The notes beneath the pieces were generated by a model. It was given only the letters and a program-made list of their open reading frames with translations. It did not search any database and was not told the origin of the DNA. A DNA stretch of 64,000 bases from Sarcocystis neurona. Its lineage: Eukaryota; Apicomplexa; Conoidasida; Eucoccidiorida; Sarcocystidae. The DNA lies in the NCBI GenBank assembly GCA_000727475.1, contig KL647334.1, positions 151,342 through 215,341 on the forward strand, given 5' to 3'. Below are positions 8,801-17,652 of the stretch, piece after piece; position 1 is the stretch's first letter; each line of letters begins with the position of its first letter. The position numbers were made by a program, and so were the translations under genes.

Positions 8801-11461
8801 ACCCGCCGCAGATGCAGTAGCAGCACCAGCAGCGCGAACAGTAACTGCAGCCGCACCTTGGGAAACCGCAGAAGCAGAAGCAGCAGCTCTTGGAGGAGCA
8901 CCCAGCCCACCACCTGCAGCAGGCAAAACGAGGCCTGCAGCAGCAACGGGAGGAGGGAGGCCGGCAGCAGGGCCCTGTGCCGCTGCTGCTGAGGTGTCGG
9001 CAGTACGAGTCGCACTACTAAACGACTCCGAAGCAGCAGCAGCTGCTGCAGTAGCAGCGTGTTGCAAAGCTTCATCACCAGCAGCACCTGCTCTGCTCGA
9101 CGCCTGTGTTGCGGCAGGAGGAGGCGCAGGAGCAGCTGCAGAACCAGCAGCAGCAGAAGGCCGCTGTGTTGCAGCAGCAAGAGCGGCTGCGGCAGTTCCC
9201 CCAGCACGTGGCCCCGCAGCAGGAACAGCAGCTGTAACATGCTTTGGCGCGACAGCAGCGGCGGCAGAAACACCGGCAGCAGTGTTGCGTGCTGCGGGAC
9301 TAGCAGCAGCCACACCCGCAGTCCTTCGAAGAGGTGCAGCACCCCCAGCAGCAGGAGCAGCGACGACCGCAACAGCAGGACGGTATTCTGCGGCAGCAGT
9401 GGTAGTGGCTGCAGCAGCAGGTCGTCGTACACCCAGGGCAGTAAGAGGGGAAGCCACAACAGCAGCACGAGCAAGAGGAGGGGGCTGCTGCGCCGCAGAA
9501 GCAGCAGCAGCAGCACGGGGCGGCGTTGTTGCAGGCCCACGGGGTTGAGGTAGTGTTGCTGCAGCAGGATCTCGTTGTGCCGCGGCCGCAGCAGCAGCAC
9601 CAGTACGTGCCTGTGATACAGCTCCAGCAGCAGGACACGCAGGTGCAGCATGCGTTGCAGCTGCCGCGGCCGCAACTCTCCCAGGAAGGGGGGTTGCGTC
9701 AGGAAGTCGTTCTTGCGCAGCAGCAGAACGAATGGCAGGAGAAGCAAGACGCTCTGGTGCAGAGGCGGCAGTCACGGGAGCGCCTCGTTGCGCTACTGTT
9801 GCTGCGACAGACGCCCCAGCAGCCACCACGTGCGCCGACGACGCTGCAGCAGCACCAGCAGCAGGAGCTGCAGCAGCAGCGGCAGGAGCTGCTGCAGCAA
9901 CAGGAGGAGCGTCTCGTCGATGTGGGGATGCTGGAGCAGCGGGAGCAGCATGTGCGGCACCAGCAAGGCTTCGGGAAGGGGGAAGGGCTGCTGTTGTTGC
10001 TGTAGCAGCAGCGGCTCCGCGTGCAGCACCGGGGTAAGCGGTTCCACGTCCTGCAGCAGGAGGAGAAGCAGCAGCGGGGGTCCTGGCGGCGGGGGGCGTT
10101 GCAGCGGGGAGAGTCGGTAGCACCGCTGCAGCAGCGGCAGGAGTTGGTCTACGTGTCTGAGCATCAGGAGCTCTCCCAGCAGCAGCAGCGACGGGATGGA
10201 TCCGAACAGCAGCAGAGCCACCCGCGGCTGCAGCAGGAGTGGTGTGGGGTGTTGAAGATAGACTGCAAGCAGCAACAGCAGGAACAGAAGTGCCACCCCC
10301 AGAGGAAGTCATATAGGAAGAGCGACGAGAAAAGCAAGGAGGCGGATAGAAGAAAGAGACAGAAGGAGAAGATGACCCTGCCGTGGTAAAGGATGCCGAA
10401 TGCTGCGGCTGCACGTTGTGCGACGGCGGCGTCGCAGGAGGTGGAAGGCGGATAGTAGCAGCACCGGACGCAGGGCTCGATATCAGCGGTGCTGCAGCTG
10501 CAGCAGGACGCGGTGAGGAGGCGTAAGGGGGAAGAAGAAAAGCAGCACCTCGAAGCGAAGGAGAAGCCGGGCCACCGGGGGCGAAGTTTGCGGCGAAGGC
10601 CTGGGGAAACAGGGCGCTGCCTCTGCGTTCAGGCGACGACGGCCCCAAGCTGCTGTGCCCACTGCCGCTGCTGCTGCTGCCGTTTGTGCTGCCGCCGGTG
10701 GTGGTGGTGGTGGAGCTGCTGCTGCTGCCGGTGGTGCTGCTTCTGTTGCTGTTTGTGCTGCTGCTGCTGTGGACGCTCGACCTGGTGCTGATGCCTCGAT
10801 TGCTTGGGCTGCTGGTGGGCGTGCCTGGGACGAGACTGAGTCGCCTGCTGGTCTCGGCAGAGGACTCCCTGCTGCTGGTGCTGCGGAAGGGAGAGGAGGT
10901 CAGCAGGCCGACGTAGGGACGTGCTGAGGGAGCTGTCCTGCTGCTGCTGCCGTTGGGGGGAGATCCACGGGTCGGTGTTGGGCTGCTGCTGCTGCTGGAG
11001 TGAAGCGGCGGGAGCAACAGCCCTGCGCCCACAGCAGCCGCAGGAGGCGGAGGCGGAGGAGCGGCCGCACCAGCAGCACGCGCAGCAGGAAGCAGCAGAG
11101 GAGGAAGAGAAGCTTGATATCCGCCAGCAACAGCAGGCGGAGGATAGCGAAGAGCCGCCGAGACAGGAGGAGGTGGAGGAGGAGGCCCCGGCGGAGCAGC
11201 TGCAGGAGCAGCAGCGAAAAACCGAGGTGGTGGCGGCGCCCCTGCAGTAGCAGGAGGAGGTGGCAGGGGAGGAGCTGCTGCACGCACCGGGAAAAGGAAG
11301 CCCGTAGCAGCAGGAGCCGGAGGAGGAGGTCGCGCGGGGACTGCCACGCTAGCAGAGTGGCGTGACGGCGCTGCAGGAGGATAAGAAGCAGCAGCAGCAG
11401 CCGGGAAAGAGGCGGGGAAGGAAGACGGGGGGGTGCTGGGAATCGCCGGCGGGTCTGCCAT
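5798..11461 (-). CDS. Giant low-complexity (Ala/Ser/Pro-rich) protein, N-terminal part
   Basis: This open frame of 1887 codons starts at ATG 11461 in a good context (AACATGGCA) and ends with TGA at 5800-5798. The frame is open a little further upstream, to a non-ATG position near 11596, but the ATG was preferred. The product begins with a Pro/Ala-rich segment (about residues 1-170), then has Ser/Thr/Asn-rich (to about 330), very long Ala-rich (to about 1075), Gln/Arg-rich, Ser/Asn-rich and finally Ser-Gln-Tyr-Pro repeat segments. There is no recognised domain, signal peptide or membrane segment, so no function is proposed. Homopolymeric amino-acid repeats of this kind are typical of Eimeria proteins. 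The stop lies two codons after an A5 run, and the frame one base back is open for another 1933 codons, so this may be only the first half of a protein of more than 3800 residues. Other frames here are also long because CAG repeats lack stops, so exact coding limits are uncertain. Confidence 0.55.
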   Translation of the reverse strand: MADPPAIPSTPPSSFPASFPAAAAASYPPAAPSRHSASVAVPARPPPPAPAATGFLFPVRAAAPPLPPPPATAGAPPPPRFFAAAPAAAPPGPPPPPPPVSAALRYPPPAVAGGYQASLPPLLLPAARAAGAAAPPPPPPAAAVGAGLLLPPLHSSSSSSPTPTRGSPPNGSSSRTAPSARPYVGLLTSSPFRSTSSRESSAETSRRLSLVPGTPTSSPSNRGISTRSSVHSSSSTNSNRSSTTGSSSSSTTTTTGGSTNGSSSSGSGHSSLGPSSPERRGSALFPQAFAANFAPGGPASPSLRGAAFLLPPYASSPRPAAAAAPLISSPASGAATIRLPPPATPPSHNVQPQHSASFTTAGSSSPSVSFFYPPPCFSRRSSYMTSSGGGTSVPAVAACSLSSTPHTTPAAAAGGSAAVRIHPVAAAAGRAPDAQTRRPTPAAAAAVLPTLPAATPPAARTPAAASPPAAGRGTAYPGAARGAAAATATTAALPPSRSLAGAAHAAPAAPASPHRRDAPPVAAAAPAAAAAAPAAGAAAASSAHVVAAGASVAATVAQRGAPVTAASAPERLASPAIRSAAAQERLPDATPLPGRVAAAAAATHAAPACPAAGAVSQARTGAAAAAAAQRDPAAATLPQPRGPATTPPRAAAAASAAQQPPPLARAAVVASPLTALGVRRPAAAATTTAAAEYRPAVAVVAAPAAGGAAPLRRTAGVAAASPAARNTAAGVSAAAAVAPKHVTAAVPAAGPRAGGTAAAALAAATQRPSAAAGSAAAPAPPPAATQASSRAGAAGDEALQHAATAAAAAASESFSSATRTADTSAAAAQGPAAGLPPPVAAAGLVLPAAGGGLGAPPRAAASASAVSQGAAAVTVRAAGAATASAAGLAAAAPAARAAGSVAAAAPAADAAAQGTAASSTAFGLRNTQQPPVAASAASHSPATTTNINVPGPAANIAAAAALPSPRSTTTTTTAATTAGTLQQALLPSPGAARAPHDAASTAAAAAACPAAVPLAGAAGVPPAVSGTAACVCVAAAASAVETAAAAVPTAATTAPAPRAAAAAASAAFASVAANERVERETHSQGSRNSLHALQHRQLRQQETLPLLQQQQRMHPSPLEQQEEQRQQQQQRQVRQQQEQACSTRQLNVGDDPGDSAAVALAAARAPAATSSCLSRGQQRAAGAEDSAAAERTSAAAAAAEGSSAETAKNAAAAGNGGLTEAAAAAGEASAIEETGDTSIQREGSSAHYSSLASRNSSSTTHSSPRSSSSNVSSSGGNVSSSSGSNVSSSNGRNVSSSNGSNVSSSNGSNVSSSSSNVSNNRSVNSGNISNHRSLSSNRMLSSSGSVTSNTTTYAGDSSTSSNSLSSSSSRSRGEYLSHNSGGSSSVYLRSSSRTLKESSSSLLLSGSVGSPMAPVDAPAPAPAAAPVGPAAADDISSSSVWGAATVILSSSPAASPSSSPWAAAVPQPTLSAADSSPSLPSVGAAAASASSALLAAESLPPAASPTAAAGAATATAGAGAAAASVAPSSRSGSAAVASAAVLLPSAVAAAATFGAGAASAGAAPAGSALAAAAGSAASPAPTGTPSAARGDAVPPATPAAATVAAATKTDAPAGAAAGGGVVGAELERGVVERAQPAQISSSSYLSSSSAVQHPTSSSSSLYLSSSCSGQLPSGSSYAYQSGSSGHYHASSSSHYQSSSSSQYQRSSSSQYPSSSSSSQYPSSSSSQYPSSSNNQDESSGSSSQYESSGSSQYPSSSSSHYPCSSSGHYPANNSSSQYPRSGDYPSSSSTQYQSSSSSGRYPSSSSIQYSGGSSNENRRSSSGQQENSSSAWSSSSDSLYPSSSSSISRVSSMEMSRASSSGGTGFFVAAAAATARPHQQQRRKKKR
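6030..6420. repeat. 24-27-base tandem repeat encoding Ser(n)-Gln-Tyr-Pro
   Basis: About fourteen units of the form GGGTATTGG followed by 4-6 CTG triplets. On the minus strand one frame reads Gln-Tyr-Pro-Ser(4-5), a second Asn-Thr-Gln-Ala(4) and a third Pro-Ile-Pro-Lys-Gln(4). All three frames are open, so this is where a frame change between the two giant ORFs would go unnoticed. Confidence 0.8.
7495..7670. repeat. 21-24-base tandem repeat (CTGACGTTGCTGC type)
   Basis: About eight units of GACGTTGCTGCCGTTGCTGCT-like sequence in tandem. In the minus-strand giant ORF they encode Ser(3)-Asn-Gly-Ser-Asn-Val type repeats. Confidence 0.75.
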
Positions 11462-13100
11462 GTTGCTGCCGCTGCTGCTGCGAACCGTCAGCAACAAAGG
11501 AAGGGAGAAGAGAACGGGAGAGAAGTGACACCGGCAGATGAAGCCGTGTATGGAAGGACGCCCAGCGGCAGTGACAGACGTCCCCGGGAAGGTCAACGTC
11601 TTCGTTCAAATTAAAGAACCCTTGGGGTGCTACAAATCCGTTAAAAACTCCGCACAGAAACAGCGGAAGGCGAGTACCGCGTGTCAGAAAGGACAAGTGC
11701 TGCTGCTGCGGCGGCGAAGAAGAAAAAGAAGGAGCTGCTGGTGTGGTGGTGGCGGGAACGGCGGCTGAACTGCTGCTGCTTCTTCTTCAGAACAGGCTGC
11801 CGCTCCCGCTGCTGGGGACGGTCTACCGTTGCCGAGGAGGGACCCCGCTGCTGTCACCCCTGTTGCGTCTGCTGTTGTTGCTTCTCTTGCTCGTGGGAGT
11901 GCTGCTGCTGCAGCACGTGTGCGGTTCCCGCTTCGTCTGCGTGCCTCTCTCGCAGAAACAGCGACGACAAGGAGGAGACCGAGGAAGGCGAGGAGCAGCA
12001 GCAGCAGGAGGGACGAGTAGGGCGTGATTCGCTGCGCTGGAGGCGTCACAAGAAGCAGCAAAAGTTAGAAGCTTCGTGCTGCAACTGCAGCAGTAGGCAG
12101 CAGCAGGAGGGGCAGAAGCACCAGCAGCAGGCGGGGCAGAAGCGCCAGCAGCAGGAGAAACGGAAGCAACTGCAGCAGACACGGAACCAACAGTCGGAGG
12201 GGCAGAAGAAGCACCAGCAGGGGAGGTGGAAACAGCAGCAGCGGAGGTGGAAACAGCAGCAGGAGACGGGGAAGCAGCAGCAGGAGCGGAGGAGGCAACG
12301 GAGCAGCGAAGCGACGAGAAAAAAGCACCTGCAGCACCAGCAAACGGTCCAGCTATGGCGCGTCGGAGCACGTGAAGAAGGAAAGTTTTGCTGCTGCGTC
12401 GGCCTGTCCGCAGAGAGGGAGCGGCAAGCGAGCAGAAGCTGCTGCAGCGGCAGCGGGGGGTGGAAGCTCAGTGGGCCGAAGAAGGAGAAAGGTTCCACTC
12501 AGGGAAGGCAAACTTCCGCAGTCGTGGCGCCAGGAGAATGGGATAGACACCGCTTCGGAAGAATTTTGCCACAGCCAGACGCACTCCGCGGCGGCAGCAG
12601 CGCCGGTGCGGACAGACACGCGGCAGGTGGAGCAGGTTCGTCAGCGCGTCTGGCGGGGAAAAATGCAACAGGCCCTGCAACAGCAGAGGACAAAGCGTGC
12701 TGCAGAGGTGGCAGCGGCGGAAAGAAGGGAAAACGGAGGAAAAGGCCGAAGAAGAGCTCGGCAGCAGCGGCGGCGGCTCGCCTGCAGCAGTGCACACACA
12801 CCAGAAGCAGCAGCAGCAGCAGCAGCACTGGGGAGAGGTGGCACCCGGACGTCGGCTGCAGCAGCAGCTCTTCGTTTTTCGCAGCCAGATAGAAGAAGAA
12901 GACTCGCTGAACCACATATTTCGATCGGCTGGCGTTCTACGCCCCGGCACCCGGCCGCGGGGCTGCCGGTGCACACACATCCTTCTTCGTTCGGGGCCGC
13001 ACAGAGTAGTAGACCCGCGTGCGTCGCCGGTCTCTCCAGCGGGCGTACACAGATGCGAGGGAGCAAAAGAGAGAAATCTTGACACTCCTTGCATAGACAC
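11462..13100. other. CAG-rich block upstream of the giant gene; coding status unresolved
   Basis: All frames are long here because of CAG triplets. The plus strand has a 403-codon frame (11681-12892) and a 236-codon frame (12372-13082), but both begin at GTG and have no internal ATG that clearly sets a start. The second has the more protein-like composition near its end. The minus strand has an Ala/Ser/Pro frame (11823-12371), also without an ATG. 12080-12310 is a degenerate tandem of about 33-36 bases (AGCAGCAGG plus GGGGCAGAAG-type blocks). Bases 11470-11690 are not CAG-rich and could be the 5' leader or promoter of the minus-strand gene. Confidence 0.4.
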
Positions 13101-14100
13101 ATACAGACGTACACAAAGCGGACGATACGGTCAAAATCGACGGAATGGAAGGTGACCCGCGAGAAGAGACAGGGGGCAGAGAGGAAGAGAACGGCTCGTC
13201 GGCCCGGGCGTGTGGAAGTTACGTGTGATCGACGGTGGTGGGAGGGCGCCCCATGGCGGTCGCCAAGATGAGACGGGGACTCCGATTTGGAGAGAAAACA
13301 GAGAAAGGGGTCACTCTCGCAGGGCGAAGAAGCCGAGGTGGCGCCGAAGGACGCAGAAGCGTCAGCACCCTACTCCGATCGCCCGCGGAGATGCGTTTGC
13401 TGCAGAAGATGTGTGGATGTGCGGTTCGCGGTTGCTGCTGCGTCGTCACGGGGGGCAACGCAGCGCCGCAACGGAAAAAAGGCCGAGATTTTGTCATTGG
13501 TGACTTCGACAGGACAGCAACGGAGAACGCGCGGCAGAAACGCGCAACAAAGACATCAGGAACGAAGAACAACACCAGTAGACGACTTACTTCCACTCGT
13601 ACACTGCTGCGGCCGCAGCGCCAGCTGACCCGCGTGCGCGCGCGCGCCCGTGTTTTCCTTGTGTGGAGTTCGAGGAAGAAGGTCGCTCCCGGCGGGCCGC
13701 TGCTGCCCCGGGACCTGCGAAGGGAGAGCAGAAACGAAGCCACAGAGGATCCGAGATCAGCCAGAGGAAATCTGAGTTTCCTCTCGCCTGCCTTGCTGCC
13801 CTTTCTTCTTACTCGTCCCTCCCCACTATCGACGCAGTCCGACAGCATACATATTATATGCCCCTGGCGGCAGCCAGAGAGAGCGCAGCAGGACTTGCCT
13901 CGACGCTACACGCGCAGCCCCGAGCCGCCGGACCCTTTCCGCACCGCAGCAGTGCTCGACTGCTGCGCTGCTGCTGCTTTGCCGTGGGTGGTGTTCGGGT
14001 GCTCTGTATACGCGTCAGCCGCTGCTTGTGCTACTACTGCTCAGCTGCTGCTACGCTGCTGCGCCCCTATGCTGCTCAGCTGCTTCTGCTGCTGAGTTGC
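13100..14100. other. GC-rich spacer, no recognised gene
   Basis: Mixed-composition DNA between two CAG-rich blocks. It has a 286-codon plus-strand frame (13235-14095) and a 209-codon minus-strand frame (13219-13848), neither with recognisable motifs. The plus frame ends in a Cys/Leu/Ala run created by CTG repeats. It lies upstream of the minus-strand giant gene, so part of it may be regulatory. Confidence 0.35.
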
Positions 14101-14520
14101 AGGTAAGTTGCTGCCGCTGCTGCCACGCTGCTGGTGGCAAGCTGCTGCTGCTGAGCTGCTTCTGCTAAGCTACTGCTGCTAAGCTACTGCGGCTATGCCG
14201 CTGCTGCGCTAAGCTGCTGCTGCTGGTAGGCTGCTGCTGCTACGCTGCTGCTGCTGGTAGGCTGCTGCTGCTAAGCTGCTGCTGCTGTTGTTGCAAGGGG
14301 GCTGCTGCTGCCAAGCTGGCGCTGCTGGTGCAAACCTGCTGTTGCTGCTGCTATAGCGCTATTGCTGCTGCTGCTGAGTTGCTGGCACTGCTCCGCTATC
14401 GCTGCTGCTGGCTTTCCCCCCACTGCGGCCCACAGTGCTCTGCTACGGTGCTGCTGGCTTTCCCCCCACTGCATTGGCAGTGCTCAGTTACGGTCCTGCT
14501 GCCCGTGCGCGGCTGCTGAC
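14100..14520. repeat. CTG/GCT trinucleotide-rich array
   Basis: Nearly continuous interrupted CTG repeats on the plus strand (AAGCTGCTGCTG, GGTAGGCTGCTG units). A direct duplication of a 23-base block starting GCTGCTGGCTTTCCCC lies at about 14402 and 14450. Confidence 0.8.
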
Positions 14521-15660
14521 TCTGGCTGCTGCCGCTGCTCCCGCCCCCCTGGCTTCTGTCCCCGAGCCGCTGCTGCCGAAGATGTTGCTGTGCTGCACCT
14601 GGTAGACGGTCAGCCCTGTTCCGACCCGCCGGGGACGCGCTACTGCACGGAGAGCGGCGGATCAGGCGGAGGCGTGGATGCACCAACAACAACAGCAACA
14701 GCAGTAGCAACAACGCCGGCAATCAATCTCGGTCTCTCATTCCACACACACAGCGAGCAGTAGCACACCGTCTAAAGAAAAAGAATGCTGCCGCTGTCGC
14801 CGCTGCCGCTACTTCGCCGAGCCGTACGCTGCGGGTGCTGCTTCTGACCGTCGTCCTGATGTTGCAGCCAGCCTTTCGCGTGCTGGCCTAGCTCCTTTTT
14901 GGCGACTTCTACGGCCGCTGCAGCGGATTCTGCTCCCTATCACACTCGTACTGCGTCTTCTACCTGTCCCGTTGCTGCTGCTGGGTGTGTGCTGGAGTCA
15001 GATGCCTGCGTTCCATGCTGCTCTCGTCGCAGCTCTTTGAGACACCTGCTGCTGCTGGGTTCGATGTGAGTGCACGCCTGCCGCTGCTGTCGATCCGGTC
15101 TCCTCCTCTTGCTAATGACAGTTTCTGCCTCACGTACAAGTTGCTGTTCACCCTCTTGTGGCCGCTCTTGCGAAGCCTGCTGTCCCAGCTGCGGTGTTCC
15201 GCTCCTTCCTGCCAGTGGCCTTCCCGGTGTTCCTGCTGCTTTATCTGCCAACCACCTCTTCAACTCCTCCGGTTGTCAGCGGACACCCTACTGCTGCTGC
15301 CGGTATACCTGGGTGACGCGATGGGTCGTGCTGCTGCTTCCACACCTGCTGATGGTGCTGTTGCTGCCACTCCTCCTCCCGGAGCTGCTCCACTGTCGCC
15401 GTGTGCCGCCGCCACCAGTCTTGGGCTTCGCCAGTGCACCCCTCTTGGTGCTCCTGCTCTCAACGACACGTTCCTCTATGACTGGTGTCCCGGATGATGC
15501 GGCGTGCAACGGTTTGCGATTGCTGCTTTTGTTAAAAAGCTGCTTGTCTCGCTGATGTACCTGCCGCCTTATATCACCTATGGAGCGTTTGTCTCTGTAC
15601 AGCCGGTTGTACAGTACACTGATGTCTATGCCAGCACGCAGACACAAGAGCGTATATTAT
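14520..15660. other. Open frames on both strands, possible exons, unresolved
   Basis: On the plus strand a 170-codon frame (14985-15497) lacks repeats for most of its length. On the minus strand a 119-codon frame (15647-15288) and a 107-codon frame (15263-14940) have charged, soluble-looking composition. Each carries a possible donor near its end (CAG|GTATAC at about 15305; ACAG|GTAGAA at about 14964). No domain is recognised and the two strands cannot both be right, so no gene is called. Confidence 0.25.
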
Positions 15661-16255
15661 GGAGACTTTACGCACACAGGTATCTATGCCTAAGTAGACA
15701 CGTGTAGACACACCTACTCTTCACACGCACAGTTGTATACGCGTGCGTATGTTCTATGTGTATAGGACGCAGGTGTGTACCGGTACGTTGACAGACACGC
15801 ACATAGAGGGGCTTTAGACATCCACGGTGTTGTCTAAATAGAAATGTGTAGACACACACACATTCTACACACACGATCTAGATAGTAGACATGCGTAGAC
15901 ACATTCGCATTCTACTACTCACGACATGCACAGCCGTACGTATACGTAAGTTCTACATGCCTGTATAGTCGGATCAGTGATTTCGGCTGGAGTGAACACG
16001 GGATGTGTAGTCGAGTGCAACAGTCCTGCATGTAGAACCGTGAACCCCGAGAAAAGCAGACGTTTGCAGATGTTGATGTTTGATTTTTTGCCTTGCACGA
16101 CGACCACACGTGTGTGAGCACGGGAGGAGAGGGGGTGCGTGCACTCACTGGAGCACAAGTCTGCACAGAGGGGACACACACGCGCAGAACCGGCTCAGCT
16201 TGAAGAAGGTGGACAAGTTGTCATTAATGTTGTTTGCAAGGCAACTGCAGCGTCT
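15660..16255. other. Spacer rich in TAGACACAC/TGTGTA motifs
   Basis: Scattered GTAGACACAC and TGTGTAGACAC words and no frame with protein-like content. It marks the change from the CAG-rich block to the CAG-poor block. Confidence 0.4.
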
Positions 16256-16672
16256 ATGGCTGCGGTGCCAGCAGCAGTAGCAGCTCAGAGGCAGCCGCGG
16301 CCTAAAAACATGAGAGAAATGCAAGAGACGCAGGGAGAAAGTAGGCCCAGGTGTGTACGCCAGCTTGGATTAAAGGGAACAGCTGAGGACCAGCAGCAGC
16401 AACAGCAGGAGCACAAGGAAGGGCACAGGCAGAAGTGCAGCAGCAGGAGAACAGCAGCGCGAGCAATACAGACGGGGAGTTCAGCGACAAGAGAAGCCGG
16501 GAGAGTGGAATGCAGATGCAGCTGCCCCAAGCCGGTAGCAGAAAAACGTGGGTCGCTGAGCACCAGCGCGAGCGGGCAGCATATCTGCGAAAGCGCTATC
16601 TCGGCAGGAGGACACCGGCAGCGCCACCAGGCACAGCAAGTGTGCGTTGCACCAGAACTAGTCCACAAGTAG
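16256..16672 (+). CDS. Possible small Gln-rich protein or exon
   Basis: An ATG at 16256 opens 138 codons to TAG at 16670-16672. The frame is open for 39 more codons upstream, but only from a GTG. A CTGCAG just before the ATG could be an acceptor, so this may be an internal exon. The product is hydrophilic, has a six-Gln run and several Cys residues, and matches no family that could be recognised. It is the last CAG-containing segment before the CAG-poor block. Confidence 0.3.
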   Translation: MAAVPAAVAAQRQPRPKNMREMQETQGESRPRCVRQLGLKGTAEDQQQQQQEHKEGHRQKCSSRRTAARAIQTGSSATREAGRVECRCSCPKPVAEKRGSLSTSASGQHICESAISAGGHRQRHQAQQVCVAPELVHK

Positions 16673-17210
16673 ATGGCCGCGAAAAAGTCTACTTTTTAGA
16701 GTGCAAAAGAGAAGTTTTGGTCCCCTCTCGGAAGGGAGGGGGGGAAAAGAGGTCAAAGGAAACAGGCTGAGGAAACGCAAGCAAGGGGAGTGGAAGTGCA
16801 CAATCAAAGGACGTGAAAAAGTGCGTGAGAGGATTGGAAGAATTGGAGAACACGAAGACGGAGATACACGGATGATGTGAAGCTGGAACACAGGCCCAGA
16901 TAGAAATGGAAGCAGGTAAAGAAAGAGGAGGAGGCACATATCGAAGGCGCAGGAAGTGCGCTCGAGAGACTAGAAGGAAGAAAGAGGCACGAAAACCGAA
17001 ACACCACCGAGGGCGGTGAAAAAAGAGTACACAGGAAGTAAGAGGTACAGGAGACTCAGGAGAAGGAGCGGAGCAGATGAAGGAAGCCGAAGTTTAAGGA
17101 GATGGGGACAGAGAGTGATCGCCAGAAGACGCAGTATAAGTCAGAGGGAGCAAGAGAGACGAAAGTGGAAACATCAACGGATAAAAACGTCTTAGACACA
17201 GCTTGCAGAA
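16673..17210. other. Purine-rich tract, no gene seen
   Basis: From about 16725 to 17190 the plus strand is strongly A/G-biased (GGAAG, GAGAG, AGGAAG words). There is no plus-strand coding signal. The Leu/Ser/Phe-rich minus-strand frames are a by-product of this strand bias. Confidence 0.5.
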
Positions 17211-17271
17211 TGTGGCTTCAGCATAACCCGCTAATTGCACTGTTCTTTCCGTTTAGCAGTCGCGGTTGTGT

Positions 17272-17652
17272 ATGAAGAACACTTATGCAGCGTCAAACGC
17301 GTTACGCAGTCTACTGCTGATAAATGGAACTGAAGAGTGCCGTCAGGAGCTCGCGTGTGGCCTACAGTATTGTGTTCCGGTGGGTGATGGTAGACACGCG
17401 CAGCTCCTTCGCATCTACCCTCCTCCTCACTGTGTTAACACTAACTTGTTAAGCCGTGGTGTTCGTCCTCTTTTCCTCTTCTCCAGGTGTGGCTTTACCG
17501 ATCGAGAGATTGACCGTCGTGCGGACAGACTACACCATGGACGCCCGTTTGCACTCCATGTACTGTATGACGTGGTCCACCTAATACTGGAAAAAGGCTT
17601 CTTTTGGTTCTCATCGCCCTCATTTTCTGTGTGTGCTCCCTGTAGCTCATAG
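17272..17652 (+). CDS. Hypothetical protein, weak candidate
   Basis: An ATG at 17272 opens 126 codons with mixed, non-repetitive composition. The first 50 residues look soluble and include Cys residues. The end of the frame becomes Phe/Ser-rich and may be read-through into an intron. No family is recognised. It is included because it is one of few balanced-composition frames in the CAG-poor block. Confidence 0.25.
   Translation: MKNTYAASNALRSLLLINGTEECRQELACGLQYCVPVGDGRHAQLLRIYPPPHCVNTNLLSRGVRPLFLFSRCGFTDREIDRRADRLHHGRPFALHVLYDVVHLILEKGFFWFSSPSFSVCAPCSS

Noticed and set aside
8620..9747. 375-codon Leu-rich minus-strand frame
   Set aside because: PolyLeu from CTG in a secondary frame of the same strand as the 1887-codon ORF; low plausibility as a soluble or membrane protein.
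9526..10389. Gln-rich plus-strand frames that look like coiled coil
   Set aside because: Composition is attractive, but the frames are short, broken by stops and opposite the longer continuous minus-strand frame. Kept as a doubt rather than a gene.
11681..12892. 403-codon plus-strand frame
   Set aside because: Starts at GTG, contains Cys/Phe runs early and Gln runs later, and has no clear ATG or domain.
13235..14095. 286-codon plus-strand frame
   Set aside because: No motifs, ends in CTG-derived Cys/Leu/Ala, and the opposite strand is equally open.
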